From positions 10,829,501-10,893,500 of the forward strand of contig JAPWDM010000014.1 of the NCBI GenBank assembly GCA_035578155.1: 64,000 bases of DNA, given 5' to 3'. Within the stretch, counting starts at the first letter, position 1. Each line of letters starts with the position of its first letter. Source of the DNA: Brachynemurus nebulosus. Lineage: Eukaryota > Arthropoda > Insecta > Neuroptera > Myrmeleontidae. Under the pieces are notes generated by a model. That model searched no databases and was not told where the DNA came from. It was given only the letters and a program-made list of their open reading frames with translations. Position numbers and translations under genes: made by a program. Shown in pieces: positions 10,810 through 22,437 of the stretch.

Positions 10810-11632
10810 TAAACAAAAATCATATTCTTTCCTTTATAAACAGAAAAACGTTTCGCTTTTAAGTCTATACGAAAGTAGCGAAAATAATTGATTGTAATGA
10901 CTTTTGTGACGAAAAAATTTCTTTTCGTCTGGGATCGAAATTTCCACGCACATTTTACATCATTTTAACGTGCAAATGTGAACTGTTTGTTCGATAAATT
11001 TTGAGAATAATTTCGGACTAGTTCAAGACATTTCGCTGATTTATGCTAGCGTGTTAAATGTACGAGAAAGCCGTGTGCCACACCCCTTGGTAGTAAATTT
11101 TTATTACTACCTAACAAAGAGTTTCTTTCAACAGTATAAGATTAAAAGATATTCTCGTGATTAATAGTGAAATAGTGAAATATTATACCCTTGTTGCGAC
11201 CCAATTGACCCAGTTATCCTCTACATAAAGCAAACTTAAACGTCTTTAGTTTGTAAAAAAGTTTCTTCTACTGATTTTAAAGTAAAATACATAATAGTAA
11301 TAATAATACCTAATTATTTAAAACAATGAACATAACTGATATTTCAGTAGAAAATGATGAAATTAACACATTGCGTGCCAGAAATTACACGAATATTATT
11401 ATTACATATGGCGTATATATTCGTACATTTATATACATGTGCATAGAAGTAAGTATATTTATGAATTATATTGTTCATATTATTATAAAATATTATACCA
11501 AAACTATATGAAATGAATATACAAGTTACAAAGTTTAGTTTTTCTATCTTTGTTAAACTTTATACTTACTCGTATATGCAACATAAGTGTAGTAAGTAGG
11601 GGTATAGGTACACAAAACGACAAAAATATAGA
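10810..11632. other. AT-rich DNA without recognisable gene
   Basis: No gene or paired repeat ends were found. The open frame at 11326-11511 is Ile/Tyr-rich, matches no domain I know, and is probably chance. Confidence 0.5.
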
Positions 11633-11762
11633 TATTTGTAAACAATAAACAAATACTTTACTTTGCAAAATACCACTTCTATTTTTGAAACAATATTGTC
11701 ACTGTTTCAAAAATAAAAGTGGCATTTTGCAAAGTAAAGTATTTGTATATTACTTACAAATA
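11633..11762. mobile_element. Hairpin MITE, about 130 bp
   Basis: It is a near-complete palindrome. The left arm reads TATTTGTAA, ACAAATACTTTACTTTGC and CCACTTCTATTTTTGAAAC; the right arm is its reverse complement with few changes; the loop is about 12 bases. A weakly related string (AAAAGTGGAATTTTGTGAAG) occurs near 39870. The superfamily is unassigned. Confidence 0.75.
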
Positions 11763-11952
11763 ATAAAGTAACGCTCAAATCTATTAATAGTGTAGATATT
11801 ATTGTTGTAAAAATACAATAAGGATGAATTCGGCTGTTGATGTTTAAGTGAAGCTAAGATCTTAATACGTGTACGGTAGCTCTCAATCCAATACACTGAC
11901 TAACTATTGAAATTAAATTCGTGTGGGAGTGCAAAGGAGTTGGAGGTGCATA

Positions 11953-12278
11953 CAGAGCCGGATTAACCCTGAGTCCGCCCCTAGGCATATTGAAAAATGC
12001 CGCCCTTACCTTTTATTTGAAAAAAGGAAATTTTAAAAAAAAACGTCAATCACAAATTTTTCTGCCCTGTTTTAAAAATTTGCCGCCCGTTTTCCTACTT
12101 TTTTTACAAACTTTCTCTTAAAAAAAATATGTGAAGAGCAAAAAAAAAAAAAAAAAAACCGTTAATTACTCATTTTTCTGCCCTATTGAAAAACTTACCG
12201 CCCCTAAAAATCTCCCGCCCCAAAATTTACCGCCCCTAGGCCATGGCCTAGGGTGGCCTATTGGCTAAACTGGCCCTG
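11953..12278. mobile_element. hAT MITE CAGAGCCGGATTAAC
   Basis: The 326-bp element begins CAGAGCCGGATTAACCC and ends with ...GGCTAAACTGGCCCTG (imperfect inverted partner). It is flanked by GGTGCATA (11945-11952) and GGCGCATA (12279-12286), an 8-bp duplication with one change. The interior repeats CCGCCC blocks separated by A/T runs. No coding capacity is seen. The insertion sits at the start of a possible tRNA-like SINE head (12279-12345). Confidence 0.85.
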
Positions 12279-12345
12279 GGCGCATAGTTCAGTAGATATC
12301 GTCGCGAACTATAGTGCGAAGGATCGCAAGTCTTCATAGTATTTA
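12279..12345 (+). repeat. Possible tRNA-derived SINE head (degenerate)
   Basis: The string CATAGTTCAGTAGATATCG resembles an RNA polymerase III A box, and GCGAAGGATCGCAAGTC resembles a decayed B box, at a plausible spacing. The following DNA is AT-rich with repeated TGAATTTATTA. It is split from its 5' part by the hAT MITE at 11953-12278. The match is weak and no full cloverleaf forms. Confidence 0.35.
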
Positions 12346-12711
12346 ATTGAATTTATTACTTGAATTTATTATTTAATAAAATTAAATAAAATATTAATAC
12401 GTTTCTGATGTTGCTCCTAAAAAAAATCTTTTATTATTTCACCCCACCACCTCCACCAAAAATAATTCTAATAAAATTTTTCTCATTTTCTGTGATAAAT
12501 GCTCAATTTGTTACTATAAATTTTACTGGAAATAAAGAACTGATTTTAAAATTTTGATTTAGAATTGGACGCTAAACAATGACTTATTTTCTACTTAACA
12601 AAAAAGATAAATTTATTTTCTCTTACTCTTGCTGTTACTACTTCATTAGTTGGTCGTGAGATTAACTTGTGGTTCATTTTCTAATTAATTGTCTCTCCTG
12701 TTTAAAAGTAA
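12346..12711. other. AT-rich DNA without recognisable gene
   Basis: No gene was seen. A short C-rich string (CACCCCACCACCTCCACC) occurs near 12441. Confidence 0.45.
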
Positions 12712-13090
12712 AGTCGCAGCATCCTGCATAACATAGGGAATTTACCAGATTCTCTCGAAAGACTGTTGATATAGAATAATGATTCAAAAACCCATCGTAT
12801 GTGATTGTTTGTGCTCTTTACAATAGTGTAATAAAAATTTTAAGAAACTTTCGAAATAAACAATTCGTTTTTAATATACCTCGAAAGTCAGTTTACTTGG
12901 TACAAGTGTTTCAAAAAAACCATTTTATACGATTTTCTTTTTTGGAAATTTTTGAAATGAATTTTGGTGGGTAGAATTTTATCAACTCCTGGGTTTAAGT
13001 CTCATCATGACAGTAATAGCTGAATTTTTCTTCTATAAATTCACTGAAATTACCGAAAACCGAAAACGCTCATTGAGCGTAACATATACC
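12712..13090 (-). repeat. Degenerate repeat A copy, reversed
   Basis: The plus strand begins GTCGCAGCATCCTGCATAAC (reverse complement of the repeat A right end) and ends with TCATGACAGTAATAGCTGAATT and ACCGAAAACCGAAAA (reverse complement of the left block). The middle, including the (AT)n array, is missing. Confidence 0.6.
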
Positions 13091-13340
13091 TACATCATTA
13101 TGTACCAATATTATTACTTTGGATTTTGTCATGGACTGTAAATGATCTATGTTATAATATTGTATATGGATGGGAAAGCTTAATTTATACAAATGTACTT
13201 TAATGTTTTATTAAAATATATAATGTGTGTATAAATATAATTTTTCTGATCTACTTTAAGTGTATTAAATATATATAGGTGTACAGTGGCATAATATAAC
13301 ACACATAGAACAACATATGCAAGTGTACCTCTAATACTTA

Positions 13341-14987
13341 CAAGTAAAGGTCCCGAGGCCGGACCTATCGATTTCGATGAAACTTAAATATATTGTAGAA
13401 CACTAAAAACTAAGGGACACGTATTTTTTTTTATCTGCGGAAAAACGGTTTAAAGGGGTGAAATCGCCCTTCAAAAATTGGGGTAAAAATTTAATTTTTC
13501 AAATATCTCGAAAACAGTAAGAGATAGAGCAAAAGTTTAAATTGGCAATATTGTTCTTTTTTAAAGAGCTATCTATTGATATGCAATTTGTTCATATTAC
13601 ATCAACAGGGGTGGTTGGGGGTTAAAATTTGGGGGTTAATTTTGCAAAAAGGGGGTGAAAAATAAACAATATAAAAATTTTGATTTCAGATTTGAAATCT
13701 ACGTCAAAAAATCTAATTGACCTATTTTTGCTCAATGTCCTAATATTAAGTCTAGGGGTAGTTAACTAGAGGGTGACTATGTCGAATAGTCGTACAATTT
13801 GGGTATTTCAAGAAGTTCTTCTTCGTGGAAAATAGCTTAAGACAATTAGAATAACGTAGAAATGAAATCTGGAATTCAAAATTGAGTTTGAGCAACATTG
13901 GAGAGGGGATGAGTCACCCTCTTAAATTACATACTAGTTTATATAAACTAATTTTTGCTATTAACACACTGATAGTGGGTAAAATAATGTCACAATAAGT
14001 GGTTCTGAAGTTGGACTAAAATGAAATTCTCGAATTCAAAATTGATTTTACGCAACATTGGAGAGGGGGTGAGTCACCCTCTTGAATTACATACTAGTTT
14101 ACATACACTAATTTTTGCAATTAACACACTGACAGGGGGTAATAATGTCACAATAGATGGTTCTGAAGTTAGACTATTGTATGTAAGGTTTTTATTAGGT
14201 TTCGTTATTTTAGGTTAGGTTATGTAATTTTCGGTATCGATAATTTTCGATAGGGAAAACTATAATATAAATTAAAAAACAAACCTAATAAAGACCTTAC
14301 ATATGATAGTCCAACTTCAGAACCACTTATTGTGATATTATTTTACCCACTATCAGTGTGTTAAATTAAAAAAATTAGTGTATATAAACTAGTATGTAAT
14401 TTAAGAGGGTGACTCACCCCCTCTCCAATGTTACTCAAACTCAATTTTGAATTCGAGAATTTCATTTCTACGTTATTTTAATTGTCCTAAGCTATTTTCC
14501 ATGAAGAAGAACTTCTTGAAATACCCAAATAGTACGATTATTCGACATAGTCACCCTCTAGTTAACTACCCCTAGACTTAATATTAGGATATTGAGCAAA
14601 AACAGGTCAATTAGATTTTTTGACGTAGATTTCAAATCTGTAAACAAAATTTTTATATTGTTTATTTTTCACCCCCTTTTTGTAAAATTAACCCCCAAAT
14701 TTTAACCCCCAACCACCCCTGCTGATGTAATTTGAACAAATTGCATATCAATAGATAGCTCTTTAAAAAAGAGTAATATCGCCAATTTAAACTTTTGCTC
14801 TATCTCTTACTGTTTTCGAGATATTTGAAAAATTAAATTTTTACCCCAATTTTTGGAGGGCGATTTCACCCCTTCAAACCGTTTTTCCGCAGATAAAAAA
14901 AAAATACGTGTCCCTTAGTTTTTAGTGTTCTACAACATATTTAAGTTTCATCAAAATCGATAGGTCCGGCCTCGGGACCTTTACTTG
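13341..14987. mobile_element. Large foldback element, 1.65 kb
   Basis: The whole stretch is an inverted repeat. The left arm (13341 to about 14200) starts CAAGTAAAGGTCCCGAGGCC and the right arm (about 14281 to 14987) ends GGCCTCGGGACCTTTACTTG. The arms are highly similar along their length, separated by about 80 bp with GGTTAGGTT. The left arm has a tandem duplication of about 160 bp (roughly 13858-14018 and 14019-14177, each with ACATTGGAGAGGGG); the right arm has one unit. TTA flanks both sides (13338-13340, 14988-14990), consistent with a 3-bp duplication of PIF/Harbinger type, though three bases are weak proof. It has no coding capacity. Confidence 0.9.
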
Positions 14988-14990
14988 TTA

Positions 14991-15318
14991 GTTACCACAG
15001 TTTTCCATAATGAGTTTTATATTTAGTTTTCACATGTTTAGTTTTTCTCACATCAAGTAGAAAACATTTGTTTTTCACATGATGAGGAAAAAAATATGAG
15101 CTTTTTTATTGTTTAATTTATGTATGTTTCTTTTTTAAAATTTATGAATTATAATAATTTGTTGCAAATTTATTTAATTCTTTAAATTTATTTATTCAAC
15201 AAATTATGAAGAATTGTAATAATTTGTGATTTAAAGCTTTAGGTATAATTTTGATACGATTAGAACTAGTGTTTTATTTAGTAACACAAAACTAACAATT
15301 ATTTTCTCCATTTATATT
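14991..15318. other. AT-rich spacer
   Basis: Very AT-rich DNA, with repeated TTAATTTA/AAATTTAT strings. No gene or element ends were identified. Confidence 0.5.
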
Positions 15319-16809
15319 TGTGTCGATGCATTTCAAATGCGCCTAAGTCCACTACCGACAATTTCATGTTTTTTCATACTGTCTAATTTTCGATCTTAAC
15401 AGGCGTATTTTCGAGTATATAAATCGAGCCTATGTTCACTCTATCCCATGGAAATGATGATTAAAAGATTAGATATTTTTTCAAAGTCACCTAAGTCCCT
15501 TGTAGATTACAAATCAAACGAGCCTAAGTCCATTACAGCCAATCAAAATGGGCTTTTCACTTTTCATAGCCATTATTCTTGTTCGTTAAAGTGCATGATT
15601 CAAACCAGGAGTCTTTGTTTTTGTTTAAATTATTGATAAATTAATACAAATTATGTCTTCTAATTTAGCAAAAAAAAAGAATTTATCATGTAGTAATTCA
15701 AGAAAAAAGAAACAGTAGAAAAAAAATAAGTTTTCTCAATTTAATTCACTTTTTTCTTAAATTAAGTATTGGCACGTACTGGGAAGTACAATTATGTACC
15801 AGGACCGTATCGAGGTGTAATAATTTGAATATATACTGATTTAGTTTTAATAATATCTAATAAAAATCTGTGTTGTATGGGAGCGTAAGTAAATATCGCA
15901 CTTATCCAACTTTTTGTAAAAAAAAAAAAAAAAAACGTAATCTGAAGAAGTTTTGGATTTTGTGTAATTGTTTTGATATTAAATTGAGTTGTTGTTTAGA
16001 TATTTTTAAGAAAATTGTTGTTTTATTTCCAATTTAACTTCTATTTTTATATTGTTAAATTAAAACCAGAAGAGATTTTTTTTTGTACATTTAAGTTAAA
16101 TAATTCCCAAAAACAAGTTTTTATTTCATTCTTATTTTATATAATTAGCGAACCATACGGTATTTAGAGTAATTTATCTAGTTACTGTGGGGTTTAAAAA
16201 TAAATCGTGTGGAATTGGCGACGCAAAGATTACGCGAGCGCTCCTGGTTTTTTAAATTAGAAGCTGTATCAAGTAAAATTTTTTGTATACGTTTAATTGT
16301 CGATAGAAAAATGTACTATACAAATTGTGCGCAGATTACTAGATTTTATATCACCCATTAATCGTATACCTATATTATTACTTGATGCTAGTTCTTATTT
16401 AACCACCAGAGGTGCGAGTGAGAATCTTTGCGTCGCCAATAGTATTTTGTATTTTTATTTTCAGTAGGTATTATGTTGAGTTCACCCCTGTAAGTAGATA
16501 TTATACATGGCTAAGTCACCTTATTGCATATCATAATCGCCTAAGTCCATAACTCTTTTATTTCAATCGTACCTAAGTCCATATAGTATATATCAGATTT
16601 GCTTAAGTCCAAAATTTAAATGGTAATATTTCAAATTTTAACCGACATTTTATTATTTTTTCTTTTTTAGGACTGCCAAAATTAACATATTAAATTTATT
16701 ATACTCTGTACACATTTCTTAGAATTACAGATAATAAAAAATTGAAAATACACGATTTCTCAATTTTTGTTTACATGTGACTTAGTCATATTTGAAATGC
16801 ATCGACACA
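15319..16809. mobile_element. Element with repeated CCTAAGTCC subterminal motifs
   Basis: The ends are inverted copies: TGTGTCGATGCATTTCAAAT at the left and ATTTGAAATGCATCGACACA at the right. Each side carries several copies of a CCTAAGTCC-type motif, on the same strand at both ends: near 15341, 15489 and 15522 on the left, and near 16513, 16550, 16571 and 16602 on the right. Such motif arrays are typical transposase-binding sites in several DNA-transposon groups. I cannot assign a superfamily; the flanks (TTTATATT and TTTTATCT) are only a loose 8-bp match. A small MITE is nested at 16214-16440. No transposase frame is visible. Confidence 0.8.
16214..16440. mobile_element. Nested MITE ATTGGCGACGCAAAGATT
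   Basis: The 227-bp segment starts ATTGGCGACGCAAAGATT and ends AATCTTTGCGTCGCCAAT, a perfect 18-bp terminal inverted repeat. The next bases are also partly inverted (GCGAGCGCTCCTGG versus CCAGAGGTGCGAGTG). It lies inside the CCTAAGTCC element. I could not define a target duplication. Confidence 0.78.
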
Positions 16810-17848
16810 TTTTATCTCTTGTAGGACTAAAGTACTTATTCTAGTCGTCTATTATTTAAAATTTTGTGAAGTCTCATACTCTTATTAGACGTGAACGAAA
16901 AATGGGGGTTCACATTTATATTTGTTTGTTGGAAAATTCAGCTCAATAATTGAGAAATTCATTAACTAGGAAGGTTTTTATAATATATAGCCGACCTCCT
17001 ACAAATTTGAATGCTGGATTTGTCTCTGTTTAAAGTGCAGGCAATTTTGAAAATAAAAATACAAAAGTTATATTCCCAATTTACTAAGAGGCTATAGAAA
17101 AATTTGTTAAAAGTTACTTGGATAAGCTTTAACTCAGAAAAATTTGAAAAATCATCTCCACAAAGTTACCTGTATTAAATGATATGTAGTCTACAAAATT
17201 TATAATTTAGTCAACAGAAGGTTAACGTTTGATGCTACTTTTAGGCTTTTGCAAATGGAACTTTAACGTGCTCTTGCTTTTAATTTAAAATTCAGAATTA
17301 GGTAAGATGATTCCCAAAACAACTCTCAAATCCTTCTGGATTTTCTTAAATGGCAAAAATGCTAAAATTTTATTAAAACGAACAAGCTTTGCGCGCTAGG
17401 TGTTAAATAATTAGATACCAAATCCAAAAAAGTCTATCATTTTTTGTCGCATATTATAATTCGTTAATTACATTTTTCTACTCCTACTATTAAAAGTAAC
17501 ATTTTGCGCACGACTAACTATATGTAAAAATTAACAATTGCCCACACTGTGTGGAAATAGGCGTGGGAAATTATTTCGCACGGCTTAATATAATAAAAAA
17601 GTTGGCTATGTCTGATTTAATATATAATGTCATATTATGTAAGTAATTCTTAAAATATACATATGTATGTTGATTATTTATTATTGTTTCCATAGTTTCA
17701 AAGTATGCTTCGGCAAAAATTTGAACATCTTAGCATTGACATTATAAATTTAAAAAAATTTTACTACTTATTTAAATTTTATGTTAATTATTTATGTTAA
17801 ATTTTACGAAAAATAATGTGCTCGTAGAAAAAGTATAGTGTAAATTAC
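16810..17848. other. AT-rich DNA; minor hairpin-type strings
   Basis: No gene was seen. Near 17550-17585 the strings CCCACACTGTGTGG and GCGTGGGAAATTATTTCGC are related in style to the hairpins at 17849-17947 and 56661-57093. Confidence 0.45.
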
Positions 17849-17947
17849 GTGGGAAAAGCTTATTTCTCACTCATATGAATTGTTGCATTCGCCCTGCGGT
17901 CTCGCACAACAAACTCATATTCGTGAGAAATAAGCCTGTTTTCCCAC
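17849..17947. repeat. Hairpin repeat with GTGGGAAAA stem
   Basis: GTGGGAAAAGCTTATTTCTCAC pairs, with a small bulge, with GTGAGAAATAAGCCTGTTTTCCCAC. The loop carries TTGTTG/CAACAA and the GC-richer string GCATTCGCCCTGCGGTCTCG. It resembles a dispersed hairpin unit, with a similar construction at 56661-57093. Confidence 0.7.
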
Positions 17948-18334
17948 TTATTGTACAATATATTGTTTTATTTTTGAAAGTTCCTTTCTTTAATTTTTTT
18001 TTATTTGAAATTATACTAAGAAAGCTCATTTTATAATTTAATAAGTACAAAAAATTCCGATTAAATAATGGACGTTTAACTAATGTTCAAGTTTCGATAG
18101 ATTTCTCAATTTTTAAAATCAAATTACTAAAATAGGTACTGTACGGTAAAATTTGTTGATTTTACTCTTTAAATAGTCTTAAAGAGTTAACATTTTTTAA
18201 AATAACTTTTTTTATCATTTAATCTTTAACAAAAGTTATTTATTTACTTTATTAACTTGTTGGTTTTGGTCTTTTTGTGGATTTCACCATTAGCATATAT
18301 ATCGCTGCACGTTTTTTCAAAGATTTTTATTTTT

Positions 18335-18609
18335 TGAAAATAATAAAAATTAAAATTTTGCAATATCCGTAGTCCCTACCATTAAACACCATATGTTGAA
18401 GGTACGTGCCAAATTTGAAGCTGATTGGATAGATAGAACTCGAAGTATATTGTCGACCAGCTGGAAAAATGTAGTTTCAAGATAAATGTGTACATAAAGT
18501 TTTAAAGTATAATACTCGATAACGGAACTTACCATATTAAAATAACTTTATAAATTTTTAAAATTTTTAAACTTCGTTTTGAGGACATGTTTTTAAAGGT
18601 CTATACTTT
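18335..18609 (+). repeat. Dispersed repeat R, copy 1
   Basis: It matches 25925-26352 in the same orientation: shared strings include TTTTGCAATATCCGTARTCC, CAAATTTGAAG(C/T)TGA, AATGTAGTTTCAAGA and TTTTTAAAGGTCTATAC. The copy ends where the CACTGAGAA palindrome begins. The open frames on the minus strand are similar in both copies (both with FQL(V/D)D and ARTFN/TRNFN), but this follows from nucleotide identity and I recognise no domain. Confidence 0.7.
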
Positions 18610-18611
18610 TG

Positions 18612-18889
18612 CACTGAGAAAAAATTACGGTAATTTTTACGGAGCTTTCTGGTAATGCGGGCATAAGTGACAGGCAACGAGCAAAATTACGGAGCTGTAT
18701 AGGAAAAATTACGGAGCTGTATAGGAAAAATTTTTAAGCTATACAGGAAAAATTACAGAAAGCTTAAGAATTTTTCCTATACAGCTCCGTAATTTTTCCT
18801 ATACAGCTCCATAATTTTCCCGTTGCCTGTCACTTATGCCCGCATTACCAGAAAGCTCCGTAAAAATTACCGTAACTTTTTTCTCATTG
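18612..18889. mobile_element. Palindromic CACTGAGAA MITE
   Basis: The 278-bp element is nearly self-complementary. The left end is CACTGAGAAAAAATTACGG, followed by TTTCTGGTAATGCGGGCATA and AGTGACAGGCAACG; the right half mirrors this and ends TTTTTTCTCATTG. The flank is TG on the left and TA on the right, compatible with a mutated TA duplication. Short tandem units (ACGGAGCTGTATAGGAAAAA) fill the centre. It is related by its ends to the CACGGAGAG family. Confidence 0.83.
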
Positions 18890-20142
18890 TAGAAATTAAT
18901 TTAAAATATTTATATATAATCAAAGGTTAAACTCGCAACCAACGGAATCATATAATTATCACTCATGCCTTACAAAATAAACAGAATTCTTCCAACTTCC
19001 CCCAAAAATATTATTAAATTTTCAAAAAAAAAAATGTATAATTTAGATGCAACTTTTATTGAAATAATTTTATTAAAATTTCTAATATATAATTTTCATT
19101 TTGTATTTGTTTATTAAATTATAGGTTTTACTGCAAACAACAAATAAAAATACCTTCATATATTGGTCTCATTAACAATAAACTAAAATTACTTATTCCT
19201 ATACAACAATTAGTTTTTAAAAGTTGAAAATTATTATTTTTTAATGGTTGTCCTCATATTTATAAAAGTTTCATATTTGTTTAATGGGATATGTATCATT
19301 GTCTATATATATACAGTTTAATGTATATTTTATCTATGGCACTTACAACTAACTTCAAGTCATAAATTGAAAACTTCTTGTATGTATAATATGTACGTAC
19401 GTCTATTATTATCTCGGAAATTTATTTATTTTAATTATTTTAAATAAAAATTTAATATTATTATTACTGTCTGTCTGGTTATGACTAATTCGTTAACGGC
19501 GGAAGGGTGTATGATGGAATGGTGGGGGTTGGTATCAAGCTCCTAAACTAATTTAATTGTTTAAAATGGCGTTTTTTATGATTATTACATGATTGGAAGT
19601 CACGGAATTTTATATGTGTAGGAAGCAACGTTTGAGGAAAAAGTTTTTAATTGTTTCACGACTAAATTACGGTTATAAAAACTTATTTGTATCTAATGCA
19701 TATGTGTGTTTATGGTTTTGACATAGTAATTTTCCGAAAATTTATTTCGAATGGAAAATAGGGAATGCTAAGGTAATTATTTTGTAAATTTATGATGTAT
19801 AATTAAATATAATGAGATAGTGTAATATTTGGTAATAACTTTTTTTTTTTAAATTTTTTTGATTAAATTTCGGAATTGATTTCCTATACAGCTAGTTTCA
19901 TTCCCAAATTACCGTATCAATTACTCTGATTCAAGCTACTTGTGAAAATTCATAAACGAAATAATGGATTTCGAAGCGGCTCTTTCCACTAGAGGAACCG
20001 ATAGACAAAAGATGTCTGTCGAATCAGTCATATTTCTAAAAGAAGTTTCGTCATTTTGATAACAAAAATTGAAAGTCAAGAAGAATATATTGTATAGGCT
20101 TTTTTAACAGCAATGGCAGAATTTAAGGGTTTGATAAGAGTA
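18890..20142. other. AT-rich DNA without recognisable gene
   Basis: No gene was seen. A 31-codon frame beginning at 19964 (MDFEAALSTRG...) has an unusually ordinary amino-acid mix for this region but is too short to call. Confidence 0.5.
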
Positions 20143-21108
20143 CACAGAGAAAAAATTCCAGTAAAAATTACTGAGCTGCCTCCGGTAAACGAGTCTTAAG
20201 TGACTAGTCCGTAGGAAATTATTAAGCAAAAATATAAAAAATGCGTTTCAAACATTATTTTTTACGATTCATTTGAAAATTTTTCCTGTACACCTTAAGA
20301 ATTTTTCCTATACACCTTAAGAATTTTTCCTATACAGCTGCGTAAAATTCGATGGGCTAGTAAAATTTCAAGTGGACACCGGGAAAATTTACTTAATTTT
20401 TTGTAAAATATACTGGACATATGAATAATTTTTACTGAGTCGTTGTGCATTTGTTATTTGTCACACACCACTGCATAGCCAAGCATCACATAAACTGAGA
20501 ATAACAAGCATGCGCAATAGCACCGAGCATTGTCTAACACGGCCAACACGACTTCAGACAGCAAGTAACCAGGACTCCCCAGTTTGTTCGTTTAGTTGTT
20601 CAAATGTTCAATAGCCAAGGTGACTGGATGTTTATATAGTGTTATTTTTTTTATAATAAATTTTTAAAACAAAAAATTGTTCTGTTTCATGAATTTTTGT
20701 TTAGTTTTGATATGTTAATTGAAATATGTTTTTATACAAATTATTGTAATGTGCTTATTGTTAAAAATTTTTATCATATAATATGTCAAATAAAGAATTT
20801 ATATATTTTTTCCACAAATAATAAAAAACCACAAAAAATTTTTTCTATATTAATAATTTAATTTTAATGCTTACCCTTCTATCAATATCCTTTTAAACTA
20901 TTTTAATTCAATTATTTATTAATAAATAAAAAAAAGCCTTATTTATAAATAATACGGTAATTTTTACTGCGCTATAGGATAATTTAAAATTTTTACTATA
21001 AATTATCGTATTTTTTGCTTAGCCTGTCACTTATGTCCGCATTACCAGAGAGCTCAGTAATTTTTTACCAGAAATTTCAGTAAAAATTACTGTATTTTTT
21101 TCTCAGTG
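20143..21108. mobile_element. Long CACTGAGAA element, TA-flanked
   Basis: The left end is CACAGAGAAAAAATTCCAGTAAAAATTACT after TA (20141-20142). The right end is AGTAAAAATTACTG...TTTTTTTCTCAGTG before TA (21109-21110). Near the right end it shares GCCTGTCACTTATG and CGCATTACCAGAGAGCTC with the palindrome at 18612-18889. The interior at about 20460-20620 is clearly less AT-rich than its surroundings, like the core of the CACGGAGAG elements, and has no recognisable coding. It is probably a longer member of the same TA-inserting group. Confidence 0.75.
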
Positions 21109-21162
21109 TAGAAACCGGGATAATACTAGCAAAACTGTAATTATATTTTAGGTATATAAGTA

Positions 21163-21774
21163 GGGTAACTTCAAAAATGTAAACTTTACCGCATCGATGC
21201 AGCATCATGACTTTTCTGATGCGTCTAATACTACATGATGCGCTGCTGATGCTCTCTTGAAATTTGATACACGTTAGATGTTGTTGAACGCGATATTGGC
21301 ATCATTTAGAATCTGATTTGGCTATAGACAAGACAGATAATGTAGCATGATAGACTATAGATAATATAGCAATACAGTCCTTTTATAGGTATATTATCTT
21401 TGAATTTCAACTTGAACTTACTTGAAATTGAAAATATTGAAATTATTTGAATAAAAAATATTACATACCTATTCTGAGTGCAAGATGTATTCAAATAGTT
21501 TAAACAAAGGTAAATACATTCATCTATTTCAACAATTTGTTTTTCGGAATTATTCCTGTTGGTGTTAATACCTACATAATATGGCAAGTAGTTATAATTC
21601 TACATTATACACATGACATGCATCTTGGACACGCGTCACCAAATTTCTTGATGCATTGGTTTGACACATCAAATGCAAAAATGAACTTTTGATTTTTCGT
21701 TGTGATGCGTCTGATGCGTTTTTGAACTTTTGACTCTACCTCATGCAAGCAGTGATGCATTTTTGAAGTTAGCC
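21163..21774. mobile_element. GATGC-rich element
   Basis: The ends are GGGTAACTTCAAAAATG and the inverted CATTTTTGAAGTTAGCC. Both subterminal regions carry many GATGC/GCATC motifs (at least five near 21190-21252 and five near 21650-21757), while the roughly 350-bp AT-rich middle has almost none. I could not define the target duplication. The 93-codon frame at 21306-21587 is an Ile/Tyr-rich chance frame in the AT-rich middle. Confidence 0.72.
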
Positions 21775-22435
21775 GTATTAATTACTGAAATAACTCATAG
21801 GCGATCAGGAGGCAAATACTTAAATCTGCCACTAATTATGTGAATGTTTTTCTTTGATTAATTTTGGATTCAAGATTATAGAAGATCGGAACTGTTAGTC
21901 ATTGAAACGAACAAAAATGTTTAATTACTGTCAGGGTTGTGAAGAGAAATGGCAGGCCCGGGATTAAAAATTTTCCCCAGAATAATAAATGGCGAGCAAA
22001 GAAATACAGTTTCTTCGTACTTTTTCCGGGCCCCTTATCGACAGCTACAGGCCCCCTCTTTAACCCTTTCGTCGGGTCTGATTGCCCGCTTATTACAAGC
22101 AAAATTATACCTAAAAATATAAGTAAAAATAAACTTTTAAGATTTTAACATTATACAGAAACTGATTTGTGCTTTAATCCAGAAATTTCTTACATATAAT
22201 GTAAGCAAATCGTATCGGTGTATTAAAAAAAATGTTAAATAAAAAATAAATAAATAAAAATAAAGAAAACGCAACAGGAAGAAGAAAACTGACTTTTATA
22301 ATTTCTGTTAAAGAAAGTTATACTAGACTTTTAAAATATACCTAGGTGTGATATCCTACTAAAATTCCGAAATTTAGTAAAATTTGGTTTTTGAAAGAAG
22401 TGTCGTTTCATAAATGACCGATTCAATAAGACAAT
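21775..22435. other. AT-rich DNA with a GC-rich hAT-like remnant
   Basis: Most of it is unremarkable. At about 21950-22088 a GC-richer remnant starts GGCAGGCCCGGGATT and ends TTCGTCGGGTCTGATTGCC, with GGCCCC blocks. It resembles 50090-50178 (shared GTCGGGTCTGA, and CCCCCTCT near GGGCCCC). This suggests a decayed hAT MITE family. Confidence 0.5.
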
Positions 22436-22437
22436 TA

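Noticed and set aside
19964..20059. 31-codon frame MDFEAALSTRG…
   Set aside because: Too short, no family recognised, no neighbouring coding sequence.
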